From NCBI RefSeq assembly GCF_003946865.1, contig NZ_QXTH01000010.1, positions 152,532 through 216,531 on the forward strand: a DNA stretch of 64,000 nucleotides, in the 5' to 3' direction. The stretch is from Antribacter gilvus (GTDB lineage: Bacteria > Actinomycetota > Actinomycetes > Actinomycetales > Cellulomonadaceae). The position numbers and the translations under genes were made by a program. Below, one piece after another: positions 33,901-41,711 of the stretch. The notes under the pieces are model-generated. The model searched no databases. It was given only the letters and a program-made list of their open reading frames with translations, and was not told where the DNA came from. How positions within the stretch are numbered: the stretch's first letter is position 1; each line of letters begins with the position of its first letter.

Positions 33901-34214
33901 CCCGCCTCTGGCAGGAGCAGGGGGCGCAACCGCCGGCCGGCGCTCGCCGCGAGGCGGACGAGCTGGAGGAGGGCGAGGTCGGGGTCGGCCGTGTGGCCGA
34001 TGGCGCGCAGCAGCGCGGCGGGCTCCGGACCCAGCTCGACCGAGGCGCCGTCGGGCCCACGGCCGTCCGGGCCGCTGTCCGCGGCGGCCTCGGGCCGCCC
34101 GTCGCGGACCGCCACCAGCTCCGGGTCCTGCCAGAGCGCGGCGGAGCGCGACAGGTCGGCGAAGCCCGCCCTGATCAGGTGGGTCGTCAGCGTCTCGGGT
34201 CGGCGGCTCTGCAC
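30936..34214 (-). CDS. glnE: Bifunctional glutamine synthetase adenylyltransferase/adenylyl-removase
   Basis: GlnE adds or removes AMP on a Tyr of glutamine synthetase and so tunes its activity to nitrogen status. The 1092-residue protein contains both nucleotidyltransferase domains: GGRELNYVSDVDVVYV in the N-terminal half (deadenylylation) and GGQEMGYGSDADVMFV in the C-terminal half (adenylylation), each with the paired Asp residues. It is longer than the enterobacterial enzyme but normal for actinobacteria. The target is GlnA at 8735-10159, which has the Tyr motif. It lies 20 kb away because accessory genes intervene. glnA2 lies immediately upstream on the same strand. The 3' end overlaps the SRPBCC gene by 16 nt. 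Confidence 0.97.
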   Translation of the reverse strand: MQSRRPETLTTHLIRAGFADLSRSAALWQDPELVAVRDGRPEAAADSGPDGRGPDGASVELGPEPAALLRAIGHTADPDLALLQLVRLAASAGRRLRPLLLPEAGSVPDGEPDARARLLGVLGASTALGDELVRHPELLDVVEDLAPGTGVDPAEVRAELLRAVDADPHEKAPVAGTQAPGRPGTPAGVVHPGARPSSYTDSLRRAYRARLLRIAATDVTAPDPAAVLTAVAAALADLAAAALEAALAIARSELPDHGAGVRLAVIGMGKTGGRELNYVSDVDVVYVAEPEEGVEEGEALRVGARLATGLARVCSATSAEPPLWQVDAALRPEGKQGPLTRTLASHLAYYERWASTWEFQALLKSRPVAGDLALGQEYREAIEPFVWRAVTRENFVVDAQAMRRRVEDNVPAAEAERQIKLGAGGLRDVEFTVQLLQLVHGRTDESIRSRTTLDALSALAAGGYVGREHAVKMAECYRFLRVLEHRIQLFRLRRTHLLPTGDADLRRLARALGHTGAAELDKRWRAVRREVRTLHEALFYRPLLPATAQLSDDELSLAPEAAVARFAAIGYRDPAGALRHVTALTEGVSRRAAIQRQLLPVLLGWFAEGADPDAGLLAFRRLSEELGSTPWYLRLLRDSEAAAARLAQVLASSRYLSDALARSPESVQWLAETAGLEPRGVDRLANEADAILRRATETGQATVSLRALRRRELARTGVGEVLGLLDAVRAARAISDAADVVLAGGLRIAEFQARAERGLARGDEPARLLVVAMGRLGGQEMGYGSDADVMFVYEPASGATDRAAGDYALAVATHLRKLLSAMGPEPALPVDADLRPEGRSGPLVRSFASYAEYYERWSSPWEAQALLRARPLSGTLHRVAEAGDAGALAPADAVPAAPDDETGRFGPGAAGGLSLGERFTALVDPLRYPAGGLDPAVVREVRRIKARVESERLPRGAEPARHLKLGRGGLADVEWTVQLLQLQHAAAVPELRTTGSMAALAAAESAGLVDPVDAAALRDAWHLASRLRSAIVLWSGRTTGASVDLLPHDRAALTAIARLLGDLGSGAELEETYLRTSRRARTVVERLFYGAG

Positions 34215-34302
34215 GGTCCGACCCTACCGACCCGCCCCGCCCGCCCGCCGAGGCGGTGCCTCCGTCGGACGAACGCACTACCTCGCGAACTGAACCCCGC
34301 CG

Positions 34303-34335
34303 AGGTAGTGCCTCCGTCGGACGGAGGCACTACCT
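34303..34335. repeat. Long perfect inverted repeat between glnE and glnA2
   Basis: Two 16-nt arms (34303-34318 and 34320-34335; AGGTAGTGCCTCCGTC and its complement) surround a single base. A related partial copy (GGTGCCTCCGTCGGACGAACGCACTACCT) lies at about 34255-34283. The unit sits 23 nt after the glnA2 stop and could terminate glnA2 transcription or be a short dispersed palindrome. Confidence 0.7.
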
Positions 34336-34358
34336 GGGCGGGGTGTGGGGGCACGGGC

Positions 34359-35696
34359 CTACAGGAACTGGAGGAAGCGCTCCAGCTCGTACGGCGTGAC
34401 CTGGGCCGAGTAGGCGTCCCACTCCTGGCGCTTGTTGCGCAGGAAGTACTGGAACACGTGCTCGCCCAGCGTCTCGGCGAGGAGCTCGGACTTCTCCATG
34501 ACCTCGATCGCCTCGTTGAGGTTGCGCGGCAGGGGCGTGATGCCCAGCGCGCGACGCTCGGACCCGGTCAGCTCCCAGACGTCGTCCTCGGTGGCCTCGG
34601 GGAGCTCGTAGCCCTCCTCGATGCCCTTGAGGCCCGCGGCGAGCATCACCGCGAACGCGAGGTACGGGTTGGCCGCGGAGTCGAGCGCGCGGTACTCCAC
34701 GCGGGACGAGTTGCCCTTGCCCGGCTTGTACATGGGCACGCGCACGAGCGCCGACCGGTTGTTGTGGCCCCAGGAGACGTACGACGGCGCCTCCTGGCCG
34801 CCCCAGAGGCGCTTGTACGAGTTGACGTACTGGTTCGTGATCGCCGTGATCTCGCCGGCGTGGACGAGCAGGCCCGCGATGAACTGGCGCGCCGTCTTGG
34901 ACAGCTCGTACTGGGCGCCCGGCTCGTGGAAGGCGTTGCGGTCGTCCTCGAAGAGCGACATGTGCGTGTGCATGCCCGAACCCGGCTCGTTCGCGAGCGG
35001 CTTCGGCATGAACGACGCGAACACGCCCTGCTCGAGCGCGACCTCCTTGACGACCGTGCGGAACGTCATGAGGTTGTCGGCCGTGGTGAGGGCGTCGGCG
35101 TAGCGCAGGTCGATCTCGTTCTGGCCCGGGCCGGCCTCGTGGTGGGAGAACTCCACCGAGATGCCCATGGACTCCAGCATCGTGATGGCGGCGCGGCGGA
35201 AGTCGTGGGTCGATCCGCGGGCCAGGTGGTCGAAGTAGCCGCCGCGGTCCACCGGGACGAGCTTCTCCTCCGTGGAGGAGATCTGGTTGAAGAGGTAGAA
35301 CTCGACCTCGGGGTGCGTGTAGAAGGTGAACCCCTTGTCGCTCGCCCGGGCCAGCGCACGCTTCAGCACGTTGCGCGAGTCCGCGAGGGACGGCTCGCCG
35401 TCGGGCGTCAGGATGTCGCAGAACATGCGGCCCGTGCCGTGCCGGTCGCCGCGCCACGGCAGCACCTGGAACGTGGTGGGGTCCGGCTTGGCGATCATGT
35501 CGGCCTCGAACACTCGAGTGAGGCCCTCGATGGCGCTCCCGTCGAACCCGATGCCCTCGGAGAACGCCGACTCGAGCTCTGCGGGCGCGACCGCGACCGA
35601 CTTCAGCACGCCGAGCACGTCGGTGAACCAGAGCCGGATGAAGCGGATGTCGCGCTCCTCGACCGTGCGGAGCACGAACTCCTGCTGCCTGTCCAT
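34359..35696 (-). CDS. glnA2: Glutamine synthetase type I-alpha (GlnA2)
   Basis: The 445-residue protein is a second GSI. It shows IGFDGSAIEGL, GSGMHTHMSLF and NRSALVRVP signatures, but at the adenylylation region it reads DDVWELTGSERRAL, without the Tyr of GSI-beta enzymes. This fits the GSI-alpha/GlnA2 type, which is not controlled by GlnE. In related actinobacteria GlnA2 can act on glutamate or polyamines, so its reaction here is less certain than its family. ATG at 35694-35696 is the natural start. It precedes glnE in the same direction but with a strong hairpin between them, and is divergent from panB. Confidence 0.95.
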   Translation of the reverse strand: MDRQQEFVLRTVEERDIRFIRLWFTDVLGVLKSVAVAPAELESAFSEGIGFDGSAIEGLTRVFEADMIAKPDPTTFQVLPWRGDRHGTGRMFCDILTPDGEPSLADSRNVLKRALARASDKGFTFYTHPEVEFYLFNQISSTEEKLVPVDRGGYFDHLARGSTHDFRRAAITMLESMGISVEFSHHEAGPGQNEIDLRYADALTTADNLMTFRTVVKEVALEQGVFASFMPKPLANEPGSGMHTHMSLFEDDRNAFHEPGAQYELSKTARQFIAGLLVHAGEITAITNQYVNSYKRLWGGQEAPSYVSWGHNNRSALVRVPMYKPGKGNSSRVEYRALDSAANPYLAFAVMLAAGLKGIEEGYELPEATEDDVWELTGSERRALGITPLPRNLNEAIEVMEKSELLAETLGEHVFQYFLRNKRQEWDAYSAQVTPYELERFLQFL

Positions 35697-35873
35697 GGGG
35701 CCTATCCTGCACCAGATCCTGTTACGGGCGCGTATACCGGAGGCCACGAGATGATCGTGCGCCGCGTCACACCGGTGACCCCGCCAGACGCACGGGGCCG
35801 GGCGCGAGCCCGGGCATAGGCTGTGAGTGGCATCCACGGGCACCGACGCCCGCCCCTCGACCGCAGGAGGACC

Positions 35874-36707
35874 ATGTCCGCGCACAACCCGCCCGCCGCC
35901 GGCTCGCCCAAGAAGGTGCGCGTGCACCACCTCGCCGAGGCCAAGGCGCGCGGCGAGCGGATCACCATGCTCACCGCGTACGACGCGGTCACCGCGGCGA
36001 TCTTCGACGCCGCCGGGCTGGACCTCCTGCTGGTCGGCGACTCGATCGGCAACGTGATGCACGGGCACTCGTCGACGATCCCCGTCACCGTGGACGACAT
36101 GATCCCGCCGGCCCGCGCCGTCGCCCGGGCGGCGAAGCGGGCGCTCGTCGTGGTCGACCTGCCGTTCGGCTCGTACGAGGCGGGCGCGCAGCAGGCGCTC
36201 GAGACGGGGGTGCGGATCTTCAAGGAGACCGGCGCCGCAGCGGTCAAGCTCGAGGGCGGACGGCGGAGCGTGGCGCAGATCCGCGCGCTGACCGACGCGG
36301 GTATCCCCGTCGTCGGCCACCTCGGCTACACGCCGCAGTCCGAGAACCTGCTCGGCGGCCCGCGCGTCCAGGGCCGGGGCGACGAGGCCGTCGAGGCCCT
36401 GTCCGCCGACGCCAAGGCTGTCGAGGAGGCCGGCGCGATCGCCGTCGTGCTCGAGATGGTGCCCGTCGACGCCGCCGCCCGGATCACCGAGATCCTGCGG
36501 ATCCCCACCATCGGCATCGGCGCGGGGCCCGCCTGCGACGGCCAGGTGCTCGTCTGGACCGACATGGCCGGGATGACGGACTGGTCGCCCCGCTTCGCCA
36601 AGCGCTACGCCGAGCTGGGCGCCGTGCTCCAGCGCGCGGCGGCCGACTACGTCGAGGAGGTCAAGGAAGGCTCCTTCCCGGACGAGGCGCACTCCTTCCA
36701 GAAGTAG
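35874..36707 (+). CDS. panB: 3-Methyl-2-oxobutanoate hydroxymethyltransferase
   Basis: PanB transfers a hydroxymethyl group from methylene-tetrahydrofolate to 2-oxoisovalerate, the first committed step of pantothenate (hence CoA and ACP cofactor) synthesis. The 277-residue protein shows TMLTAYDAVTA, the LLVGDSIGNVMHGH substrate loop, AAAVKLEGG, and the VVLEMVP and TIGIGAGP motifs with the catalytic Glu and phosphate-binding glycines. ATG at 35874 follows GCAGGAGG at about 35863-35870, a strong ribosome-binding site. Divergent from glnA2. Its presence next to an ACP-dependent pathway is probably coincidental, since the glnA2-panB neighbourhood is common in the order. Confidence 0.97.
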   Translation: MSAHNPPAAGSPKKVRVHHLAEAKARGERITMLTAYDAVTAAIFDAAGLDLLLVGDSIGNVMHGHSSTIPVTVDDMIPPARAVARAAKRALVVVDLPFGSYEAGAQQALETGVRIFKETGAAAVKLEGGRRSVAQIRALTDAGIPVVGHLGYTPQSENLLGGPRVQGRGDEAVEALSADAKAVEEAGAIAVVLEMVPVDAAARITEILRIPTIGIGAGPACDGQVLVWTDMAGMTDWSPRFAKRYAELGAVLQRAAADYVEEVKEGSFPDEAHSFQK

Positions 36708-36733
36708 CGCGCCGCCCGGTCTGCCCGCCGCGC

Positions 36734-36919
36734 TCAGTCCTTGCGCCAGGTACCTTCCTCGTCCTCCCAGACGTCGTTGCGCACCCGCGCGCGCTCGAGC
36801 GCCTGCTCGGCCTCCTCGCGGGTGGCGTACGGGCCCATGAGGTGGTTCCAGGTCGATCGACGACCCGTCTCGACCTCGCCCGTCTCGGTGTTGTACCAGT
36901 ACTGCGTGTCGTCGCTCAT
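36734..36919 (-). CDS. Small conserved actinobacterial protein (61 aa)
   Basis: A 61-residue soluble protein. It carries a YWYNTETGEVETG segment with the usual aromatic run, a GPYATREEAEQALERA stretch like that of SPOR-type or tiny conserved actinobacterial proteins, and a short acidic/Trp tail. Similar proteins are often annotated as SPOR-domain-containing, though this one is far shorter than a full SPOR domain. It lies between panB and ppgK, on the opposite strand to both. Function unknown. The ATG at 36917-36919 is the only sensible start. Confidence 0.75.
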   Translation of the reverse strand: MSDDTQYWYNTETGEVETGRRSTWNHLMGPYATREEAEQALERARVRNDVWEDEEGTWRKD

Positions 36920-36988
36920 GAGACGATCCTTGCACCAGGCCGTGTGCGGCGCGCCGCCGGACACGCCCCCACTCGAAGCGGAGAAGCC

Positions 36989-37756
36989 TTGTCGGGACAT
37001 CGTGACCAGACCACCCAGCTGGCGTTCGGCATCGACATCGGCGGATCGGGCATCAAGGGCGCGCCCGTCGACCTCGCGACAGGGACGTTCGCGCAGGACC
37101 GCACCCGGATCCCCACCCCTGCCCCCTCGACGCCGCAGGCGGTAGCGGCCGTCCTCGCCGACCTCATCGGCGGGTATCACCTGCCGGACGACGTACCGGT
37201 CGGCGTCGCCTTCCCGGCGCCCATGCAGCACGGGGTGGTCCGGTCGATCGCCAACCTCGACGCCTCCTGGACCGGCGTCGACCTACCTGCGCTGGTCGAG
37301 CGCGCCACGGGCCGGCACGCCGTCGCGGTGAACGACGCCGACGCCGCCGGGGTCGGCGAGCTGCGCTACGGCGCCGCCCGCCAGTCCGACGGGGTGGTCC
37401 TCTTGACCACCCTCGGCACCGGGATCGGTTCCGCGCTCTTCGTCGACGGCAGGCTCGTGCCCAACACGGAGCTCGGCCACCTCGAGATCGACGGGCACGA
37501 CGCCGAGTCCCGCGCCGCAGACTCCGCCCGCGAGCGCGAGAACCTCTCGTGGGACGCCTGGGCCCAGCGGCTTCAGCGCTACTTCGGCGTGGTCGAGGAC
37601 CTGCTCTCCCCCGACCTGATCGTGATCGGCGGCGGGGTCAGCAAGCACCACGAGAAGTACCTGCCGCTGCTCCACCTGCGGGCGCCCGTGGTGCCCGCCC
37701 AGCTGCGCAACGCCGCGGGGATCGTCGGGGCGGCGTCTCTGGCGGCCGACGCCTGA
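36989..37756 (+). CDS. ppgK: Polyphosphate glucokinase
   Basis: PpgK phosphorylates glucose, using polyphosphate and/or ATP. The 255-residue ROK-fold protein has the phosphate loop [19 protein letters not shown] near its start, the catalytic Asp in AVNDADAAG, the [13 protein letters not shown] adenosine motif, and the [10 protein letters not shown] glucose-binding motif; the GIGSAL and ELGHLEIDG forms are typical of the actinobacterial polyphosphate type. TTG at 36989 is preferred: GGAGA lies at 36980-36984, and the protein then begins just before the conserved motif. GTG at 36944 would add 15 unlikely residues. A perfect hairpin terminator follows directly. Confidence 0.92.
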   Translation: MSGHRDQTTQLAFGIDIGGSGIKGAPVDLATGTFAQDRTRIPTPAPSTPQAVAAVLADLIGGYHLPDDVPVGVAFPAPMQHGVVRSIANLDASWTGVDLPALVERATGRHAVAVNDADAAGVGELRYGAARQSDGVVLLTTLGTGIGSALFVDGRLVPNTELGHLEIDGHDAESRAADSARERENLSWDAWAQRLQRYFGVVEDLLSPDLIVIGGGVSKHHEKYLPLLHLRAPVVPAQLRNAAGIVGAASLAADA

Positions 37757-37759
37757 CGG

Positions 37760-37804
37760 CATGGAGCGGGCCCCCACGTCCTCGACGTGGGGGCCCGCTC
37801 CATG
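37760..37804. terminator. ppgK terminator hairpin
   Basis: A perfect 21-bp inverted repeat (37760-37780 with 37784-37804) with a 3-nt loop starts 4 nt after the ppgK stop. It lies between two converging genes (ppgK and STAS) and can serve both. Confidence 0.85.
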
Positions 37805-37833
37805 CTGTCGTCTTCGTCGAATACAGCAGCGGC

Positions 37834-38199
37834 TCAGCCGGCGACTGCTCCGTAGTGTGGCCCTGAGGTCTGAGCGAAGACAGAGTCGACGCCCAGCATC
37901 TCCAGGACGTCCGCCACCACCGTCGGCGGTTCGAGGAGCCTGACCTGCAGCCCCTCGCGCGTGCCGAACGTGTAGAGCTGGACCAGGAACGCAATCCCCG
38001 TGGAGTCGATGAACGTCACGCGTGACGTGTCGATGACGACGGGTACCTCGCGTTCCAACGCATTGGCGAGGGCGGCACCTGCCTCGCCCCTCAGGGCGAC
38101 ATCGATCTCGCCCCACATGTTGACCAGGCTCGCATCAGGAGTCTCCTCCAGTGCGATACCCCCGGTGTGCCCCCCGGCGTGATTCATGGTGTAGCTCAC
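37834..38199 (-). CDS. STAS-domain anti-sigma factor antagonist
   Basis: A 121-residue single STAS domain. It shows the EIDVALRGEAGAAL first helix and VVIDTSRVTFIDSTGIAFL, where the Ser of IDSTG is the usual phosphorylation site in SpoIIAA/RsbV-type proteins. Such proteins are switched by an anti-sigma kinase and release an alternative sigma factor; no kinase or sigma gene is visible nearby. GTG at 38197-38199 is the longest start; an internal ATG at about 38185-38187 is also plausible. It converges with ppgK across the shared terminator. Confidence 0.88.
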   Translation of the reverse strand: MSYTMNHAGGHTGGIALEETPDASLVNMWGEIDVALRGEAGAALANALEREVPVVIDTSRVTFIDSTGIAFLVQLYTFGTREGLQVRLLEPPTVVADVLEMLGVDSVFAQTSGPHYGAVAG

Positions 38200-38488
38200 T
38201 CACATCGCCCCTGTTCCTTGCTCCCGACTGGTGCTGCCGGTACTACAGGCCCCCCGACCCCCGGCAGCTTGAGGGAGATGCGACGCCCTCGTCGCGATCA
38301 CGGGAAGCGTACAACGGTTGCGAGCGGTAGCGGAACACTGTGTCGGGGGTTTCTTTGAGGAAATTTCCCTGGTATAGGGCAGGAAATGCCCACCCTGAAT
38401 CAGCGTCACGCACCATTACCCCCTTTACGGGCGAAGGGGAATAGAGTTTCGGACCGGGCATCCTGGATGTCGGGAGGCCCGGTCCGGG

Positions 38489-38836
38489 TCAGTCGTTGCC
38501 GCGCTCCGTACGTTCGCCGGCGCCGTTCTCCCGGCGCCGGGACCCGGTAGCGCTCTCCTTCTCCCAGGCGTCGAGCTGCATCGTGAGCGCCTTCGCGAGC
38601 TCGAAGACCTGCTGCGGAGGGATCCGGACCCGGGACACCACCCGTCCGGGCACCACCACGTTCGTCACCTCGCCCGTGTCCGGGTCAGTCGTGGGGCTCG
38701 GCGGCTGCTTCACAGCAATGAAGTCGAGCACGAACGACGTCGGCGTGTGCCACACCGAAGCGAAGTCGGCAGGTACGCCAGTCTCCATCTCGTCGGGCAC
38801 ATCGATCTGGAACTCCTGCGGAATCTCGTCCGGCAC
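38489..38836 (-). CDS. DUF3467 protein
   Basis: The 115-residue protein matches the DUF3467 family: a DFASVWHTPTSFVLDF core, then a RVRIPPQQVFELAKAL segment containing the conserved Pro-Gln pair. Family members are small, cytoplasmic and uncharacterised; related proteins in archaea and bacteria are often annotated as phage-structural-like. The C-terminus (from about residue 95) is a charged, disordered tail. It stands alone, with about 290 nt of AT-richer sequence upstream of the STAS gene and a short gap to the next gene. Function unknown. Confidence 0.85.
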   Translation of the reverse strand: MPDEIPQEFQIDVPDEMETGVPADFASVWHTPTSFVLDFIAVKQPPSPTTDPDTGEVTNVVVPGRVVSRVRIPPQQVFELAKALTMQLDAWEKESATGSRRRENGAGERTERGND

Positions 38837-38995
38837 TGTGCCTCCTGTGGTGCGACGGGATCGTCCGACGCTAGCGCGCCCACCCCCGCTCGCACGAGGG
38901 CTCGCCGCGGACTCGTGACGATCCGAGGCAGATCGGTATGAACTGCGTCGGTACCAGTATCGACCCCGGGCACGCCGGCCGCGAAGGCCACCGGC

Positions 38996-40027
38996 CTACC
39001 GCCCGCTGCCCACCTGGCCCTCCACCGACGTCCCGGGTCCCTGCACCACGTACGGCATCGGCACGCCGACACGGGCGGCATAGTCCGCCCGGTCGAGCAG
39101 GTCGGCGATCGGCGCGGCGTCGCCGTCGGTCAGGACCGTGAGGACGACGGTCGGCGCCTCGGCCGACGGCGCCACCCGCTGGGCGCCGACCGACCGCACC
39201 CCCTCCACGGCGGACAGCTCGACCAGCACGTCCATCACGTCGGCGTGCGGCATGCGGTCCTCCGGCCAGCCCCCGACCAGCCCGCCGCCCGCGATCTCCA
39301 GCGTCCGGACCGGACGGTCCCGCTCCCGGGCCAGGGCGACGACGGACCGGGCCGTGCTCGCGGACTGCACCATGACGTGTGTGCCGTCGAAGTCGGTGCG
39401 CACCCTGGTGACCGCTCCGCCGTCGACGCCGAGCAGGGTGACCGCGGCGCCGAGCGTGCCGCCGTCGAGCTGCTTGGCCTGCGGGAACTGGGTGTCCGGG
39501 TAGAGGAGCGACACGTCGAGCGTCGCGGTGTCCTTGGTGGCCGACGTGCCGGTGAGGAGACGGAGGTTGACGAACTCCGTCAACGGCGTGCCGGGGAGGT
39601 CGGGCGGCGATGCGGCGGCGACGACGCCGAGGACCAGGTTCGCGAGCGCCGTCGCCTCCCGGGGCGCGGGGAGGGGCTCGGCGAGGTAGACGTCGATGCG
39701 CGGGTAGGCCCAGTCGCCGCTGGACCCGGCGTCGGCCACCCCCGGCACGGTCTTGAGCTGTTCGACCACCTCGGGGTACGGCCCCACCGGCTCGGGCGAC
39801 GGCGACGGCGAGGGGGTAGGGCTCGGTGTGGGCGACGGCGTGGGGCTCGGCGTCGGGGACGGCGGGGGCGAGGCGGACGGCGGCGACGGCGCGGCCTCCC
39901 CGGGGCTCAGGCTGCTCAGGAGCGGCAGCACCACAGCGACGAAGGCGGCCAGCACGACGGCTGCGGCGCCGCCGACGATCAGGACCGACCGTGGCACGGG
40001 CTTCCGGCCCTCACGCGGCGACGTCAT
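38996..40027 (-). CDS. Membrane-anchored hypothetical protein with Pro/Ser/Thr stalk
   Basis: The 343-residue protein has an N-terminal hydrophobic helix at about residues 15-37 (LIVGGAAAVVLAAFVAVVLP), followed by a low-complexity stalk of repeated PSPTPSPT units (residues ~45-75), then a folded extracytoplasmic domain of about 260 residues with no recognised motif. The stalk is encoded by short tandem repeats near 39780-39880 and is the kind of spacer that holds a domain away from the membrane through thick peptidoglycan. Start at 40027 leaves a short basic cytoplasmic tail. Function unknown; a wall-associated binding or sensory role is inference. Confidence 0.72.
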   Translation of the reverse strand: MTSPREGRKPVPRSVLIVGGAAAVVLAAFVAVVLPLLSSLSPGEAAPSPPSASPPPSPTPSPTPSPTPSPTPSPSPSPEPVGPYPEVVEQLKTVPGVADAGSSGDWAYPRIDVYLAEPLPAPREATALANLVLGVVAAASPPDLPGTPLTEFVNLRLLTGTSATKDTATLDVSLLYPDTQFPQAKQLDGGTLGAAVTLLGVDGGAVTRVRTDFDGTHVMVQSASTARSVVALARERDRPVRTLEIAGGGLVGGWPEDRMPHADVMDVLVELSAVEGVRSVGAQRVAPSAEAPTVVLTVLTDGDAAPIADLLDRADYAARVGVPMPYVVQGPGTSVEGQVGSGR

Positions 40028-40151
40028 GCGCCGGAAAGTATCAGCAGGTCAGGGCCCGTTCTACATCAGCCCACGAACAGTGCGGCCGGTCAGTCCCTTC
40101 CCCGGGCGAGCCGGTGCGCTGGTGCGGCCGGCGCACCGACTCGGCGGCGGG

Positions 40152-41180
40152 TCAGCCCCTCGGCCGCACGAGCCCGTGCTCGATCAGGCTGCGGGCGGTG
40201 TCGACGACGGACTCGCGGACCGGTCGCATCGTGAGCCCGAGCGCCGCGCCCGCCTTGCTGGCGTCGAGGCGCTCGGGACGGTCCACGTAGTCGAGGCCGA
40301 ACCGCACCTCGCCGTCCACGCGGGCGATCAGCCACATCGCCCAGTACGGCAGGCGCGCGGTGGGCACCCGGTAGCCGAGCGGCCCGAACTCCTCGTGGAG
40401 CATCTGCGCCATCTCCAGCATCGGCAGGTCCGGCCCGGCACAGACGTACCGGTTCCCGGCGGCGTGCGGCACCTCGAGCGCCCGGCGCTGCGCGTGCGCG
40501 AGATCACGGACGTCGATCGTGGCGAGGCTCATCGCCGGGACCGCCGGGACCTCGCGGCCGAGGAACCGGCGCACGGTGGCCACCGACGTCCCGGCCGCGG
40601 CGTTCTGGAGGGGACCGAGCACCATGCCCGGGTTGAGCGCCACCACCTCGAGCGACGGGTGGTCGTCGGCGAACCTCCAGGCCGCCTGCTCCGCGAGCGT
40701 CTTGCTCAGCGCGTAGGGCGCGGCCTGGTCCTCGTCGGTCCAGTCGGACTCGTCGCGCACGCGGTCGTCGCCCTTCGGCCGCCCGCCCGTGATCGCGGCG
40801 ACCGACGACGTCACCACGACCCGCCGCACCCCGGCGACCTCGCTCGCACGCAGGACGCGCAGCGTGCCCTCGACGGCGGGGCGGACCAGCTCCGAGGCGT
40901 CCTTCGGCGGTGCGGGCGGGAACGGTGAGGCCACGTGGAGCACGTTGTCGCAACCGTCGACCGCGGCGGCCCAGCCGTCGTCGTGGAGCAGGTCGGCCTC
41001 GACCAGCTCGACGTCGCCACCGGTGCGGTCGGCCAGGTCGCGCAGGTGCGCCGTGCGGGACGGGTCGCGGAGCGAGCGCACGGTGGACCGGACGCGGTAG
41101 CCGTGGGTCAGCAGCTCCTCGATCACGTGACCGGCAATAAAACCCGTGGCTCCGGTGACCAGAGTCGTGGTCATGACCAT
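40152..41180 (-). CDS. NAD(P)-dependent epimerase/dihydroflavonol-4-reductase-like
   Basis: The 342-residue extended SDR begins with LVTGATGFIAGHVIEELL, a TGxxGxxG dinucleotide motif, followed by NVLHVASPFP. The catalytic YxxxK is present as PYALSKTLAEQ, and the VVVTSSVAAITGG Ser region completes the triad. The family reduces or epimerises sugars, flavonols and other carbonyls; the substrate cannot be told. It lies just upstream of the SnoaL-like gene on the same strand, 1-2 kb from the lipid-synthase operon, which runs divergently. It could belong to that pathway, but no direct evidence links them. Confidence 0.85.
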   Translation of the reverse strand: MVMTTTLVTGATGFIAGHVIEELLTHGYRVRSTVRSLRDPSRTAHLRDLADRTGGDVELVEADLLHDDGWAAAVDGCDNVLHVASPFPPAPPKDASELVRPAVEGTLRVLRASEVAGVRRVVVTSSVAAITGGRPKGDDRVRDESDWTDEDQAAPYALSKTLAEQAAWRFADDHPSLEVVALNPGMVLGPLQNAAAGTSVATVRRFLGREVPAVPAMSLATIDVRDLAHAQRRALEVPHAAGNRYVCAGPDLPMLEMAQMLHEEFGPLGYRVPTARLPYWAMWLIARVDGEVRFGLDYVDRPERLDASKAGAALGLTMRPVRESVVDTARSLIEHGLVRPRG

Positions 41181-41228
41181 GCCCTCTCTTCGATGGACAG
41201 CCCGGTGGGACGGGTGGCGGTGACGGTC

Positions 41229-41711
41229 TCAGGCACGGCGCAGCCCCGACGGGAGGTCCAGCGTGCCGATCGGCGCCGCGGCCGCCTCAGCGCGGCCCTG
41301 GTCCGCGATCTCGGCGAGCGCCGCGTCGAGAACCGTCGGGTCGCAGTGGATGTGCATCGCTGTGATCTTTCCCCACCGTAGCCGGATGACGTGCACGCCC
41401 CGGTTGGACCAGGTGTCGCCGGCGGGGGTGGTGAAGTGGTCGACCCACTCAGCCATCGCCACCGTCCGGTGCGGGAGGCCGGTGACGGTGATGTCGGTGA
41501 TCCGCACCTGGAGGTCCGGCAGCACGGCCGACAGCCGCTCGTGCCACGCGGTGATCTGGTCGATCCCGGTCCGCCGGCCGGCGAGAGCGTGCGTGCCGGA
41601 GAACCAGTGCTCGGCGTCCTGGGCGAACTGTGCGACGACGGCGCTGTGGTTCCCGCGGTTCAGCTGGTCGAACGACTTCCGTAGCACGTTCCGCACTATT
41701 GAGTGATACAT
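41229..41711 (-). CDS. SnoaL/NTF2-like protein
   Basis: A 160-residue protein of the NTF2-like superfamily: the start helix FDQLNRGNHSAVVAQFAQDA, a HWFSGTHALAGRRTG loop, and the HVIRLRWGKITAMHIHCD strand typical of SnoaL-like members. Some relatives cyclise polyketides, many others have no known reaction. ATG at 41709-41711 follows an AGGGGGAA ribosome-binding site; the in-frame ATG at 41738 lacks one. It is divergent from the synthase operon at 42110 and separated from it by about 400 bp of unusual, AT-richer sequence. It might be a tailoring or cyclisation partner of that pathway, but this is only suggested by position. Confidence 0.8.
   Translation of the reverse strand: MYHSIVRNVLRKSFDQLNRGNHSAVVAQFAQDAEHWFSGTHALAGRRTGIDQITAWHERLSAVLPDLQVRITDITVTGLPHRTVAMAEWVDHFTTPAGDTWSNRGVHVIRLRWGKITAMHIHCDPTVLDAALAEIADQGRAEAAAAPIGTLDLPSGLRRA

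Noticed and set aside
30510..35819. Open frame of over 5 kb on the plus strand across glnE and glnA2
   Set aside because: It lies antisense to two well-conserved genes and reads as low-complexity Arg/Gly/Val sequence without any motif.
39780..39890. Short direct repeats that could suggest a CRISPR array
   Set aside because: They are in-frame Pro/Ser/Thr codon repeats of a stalk region, with no spacers of constant length and no cas genes nearby.
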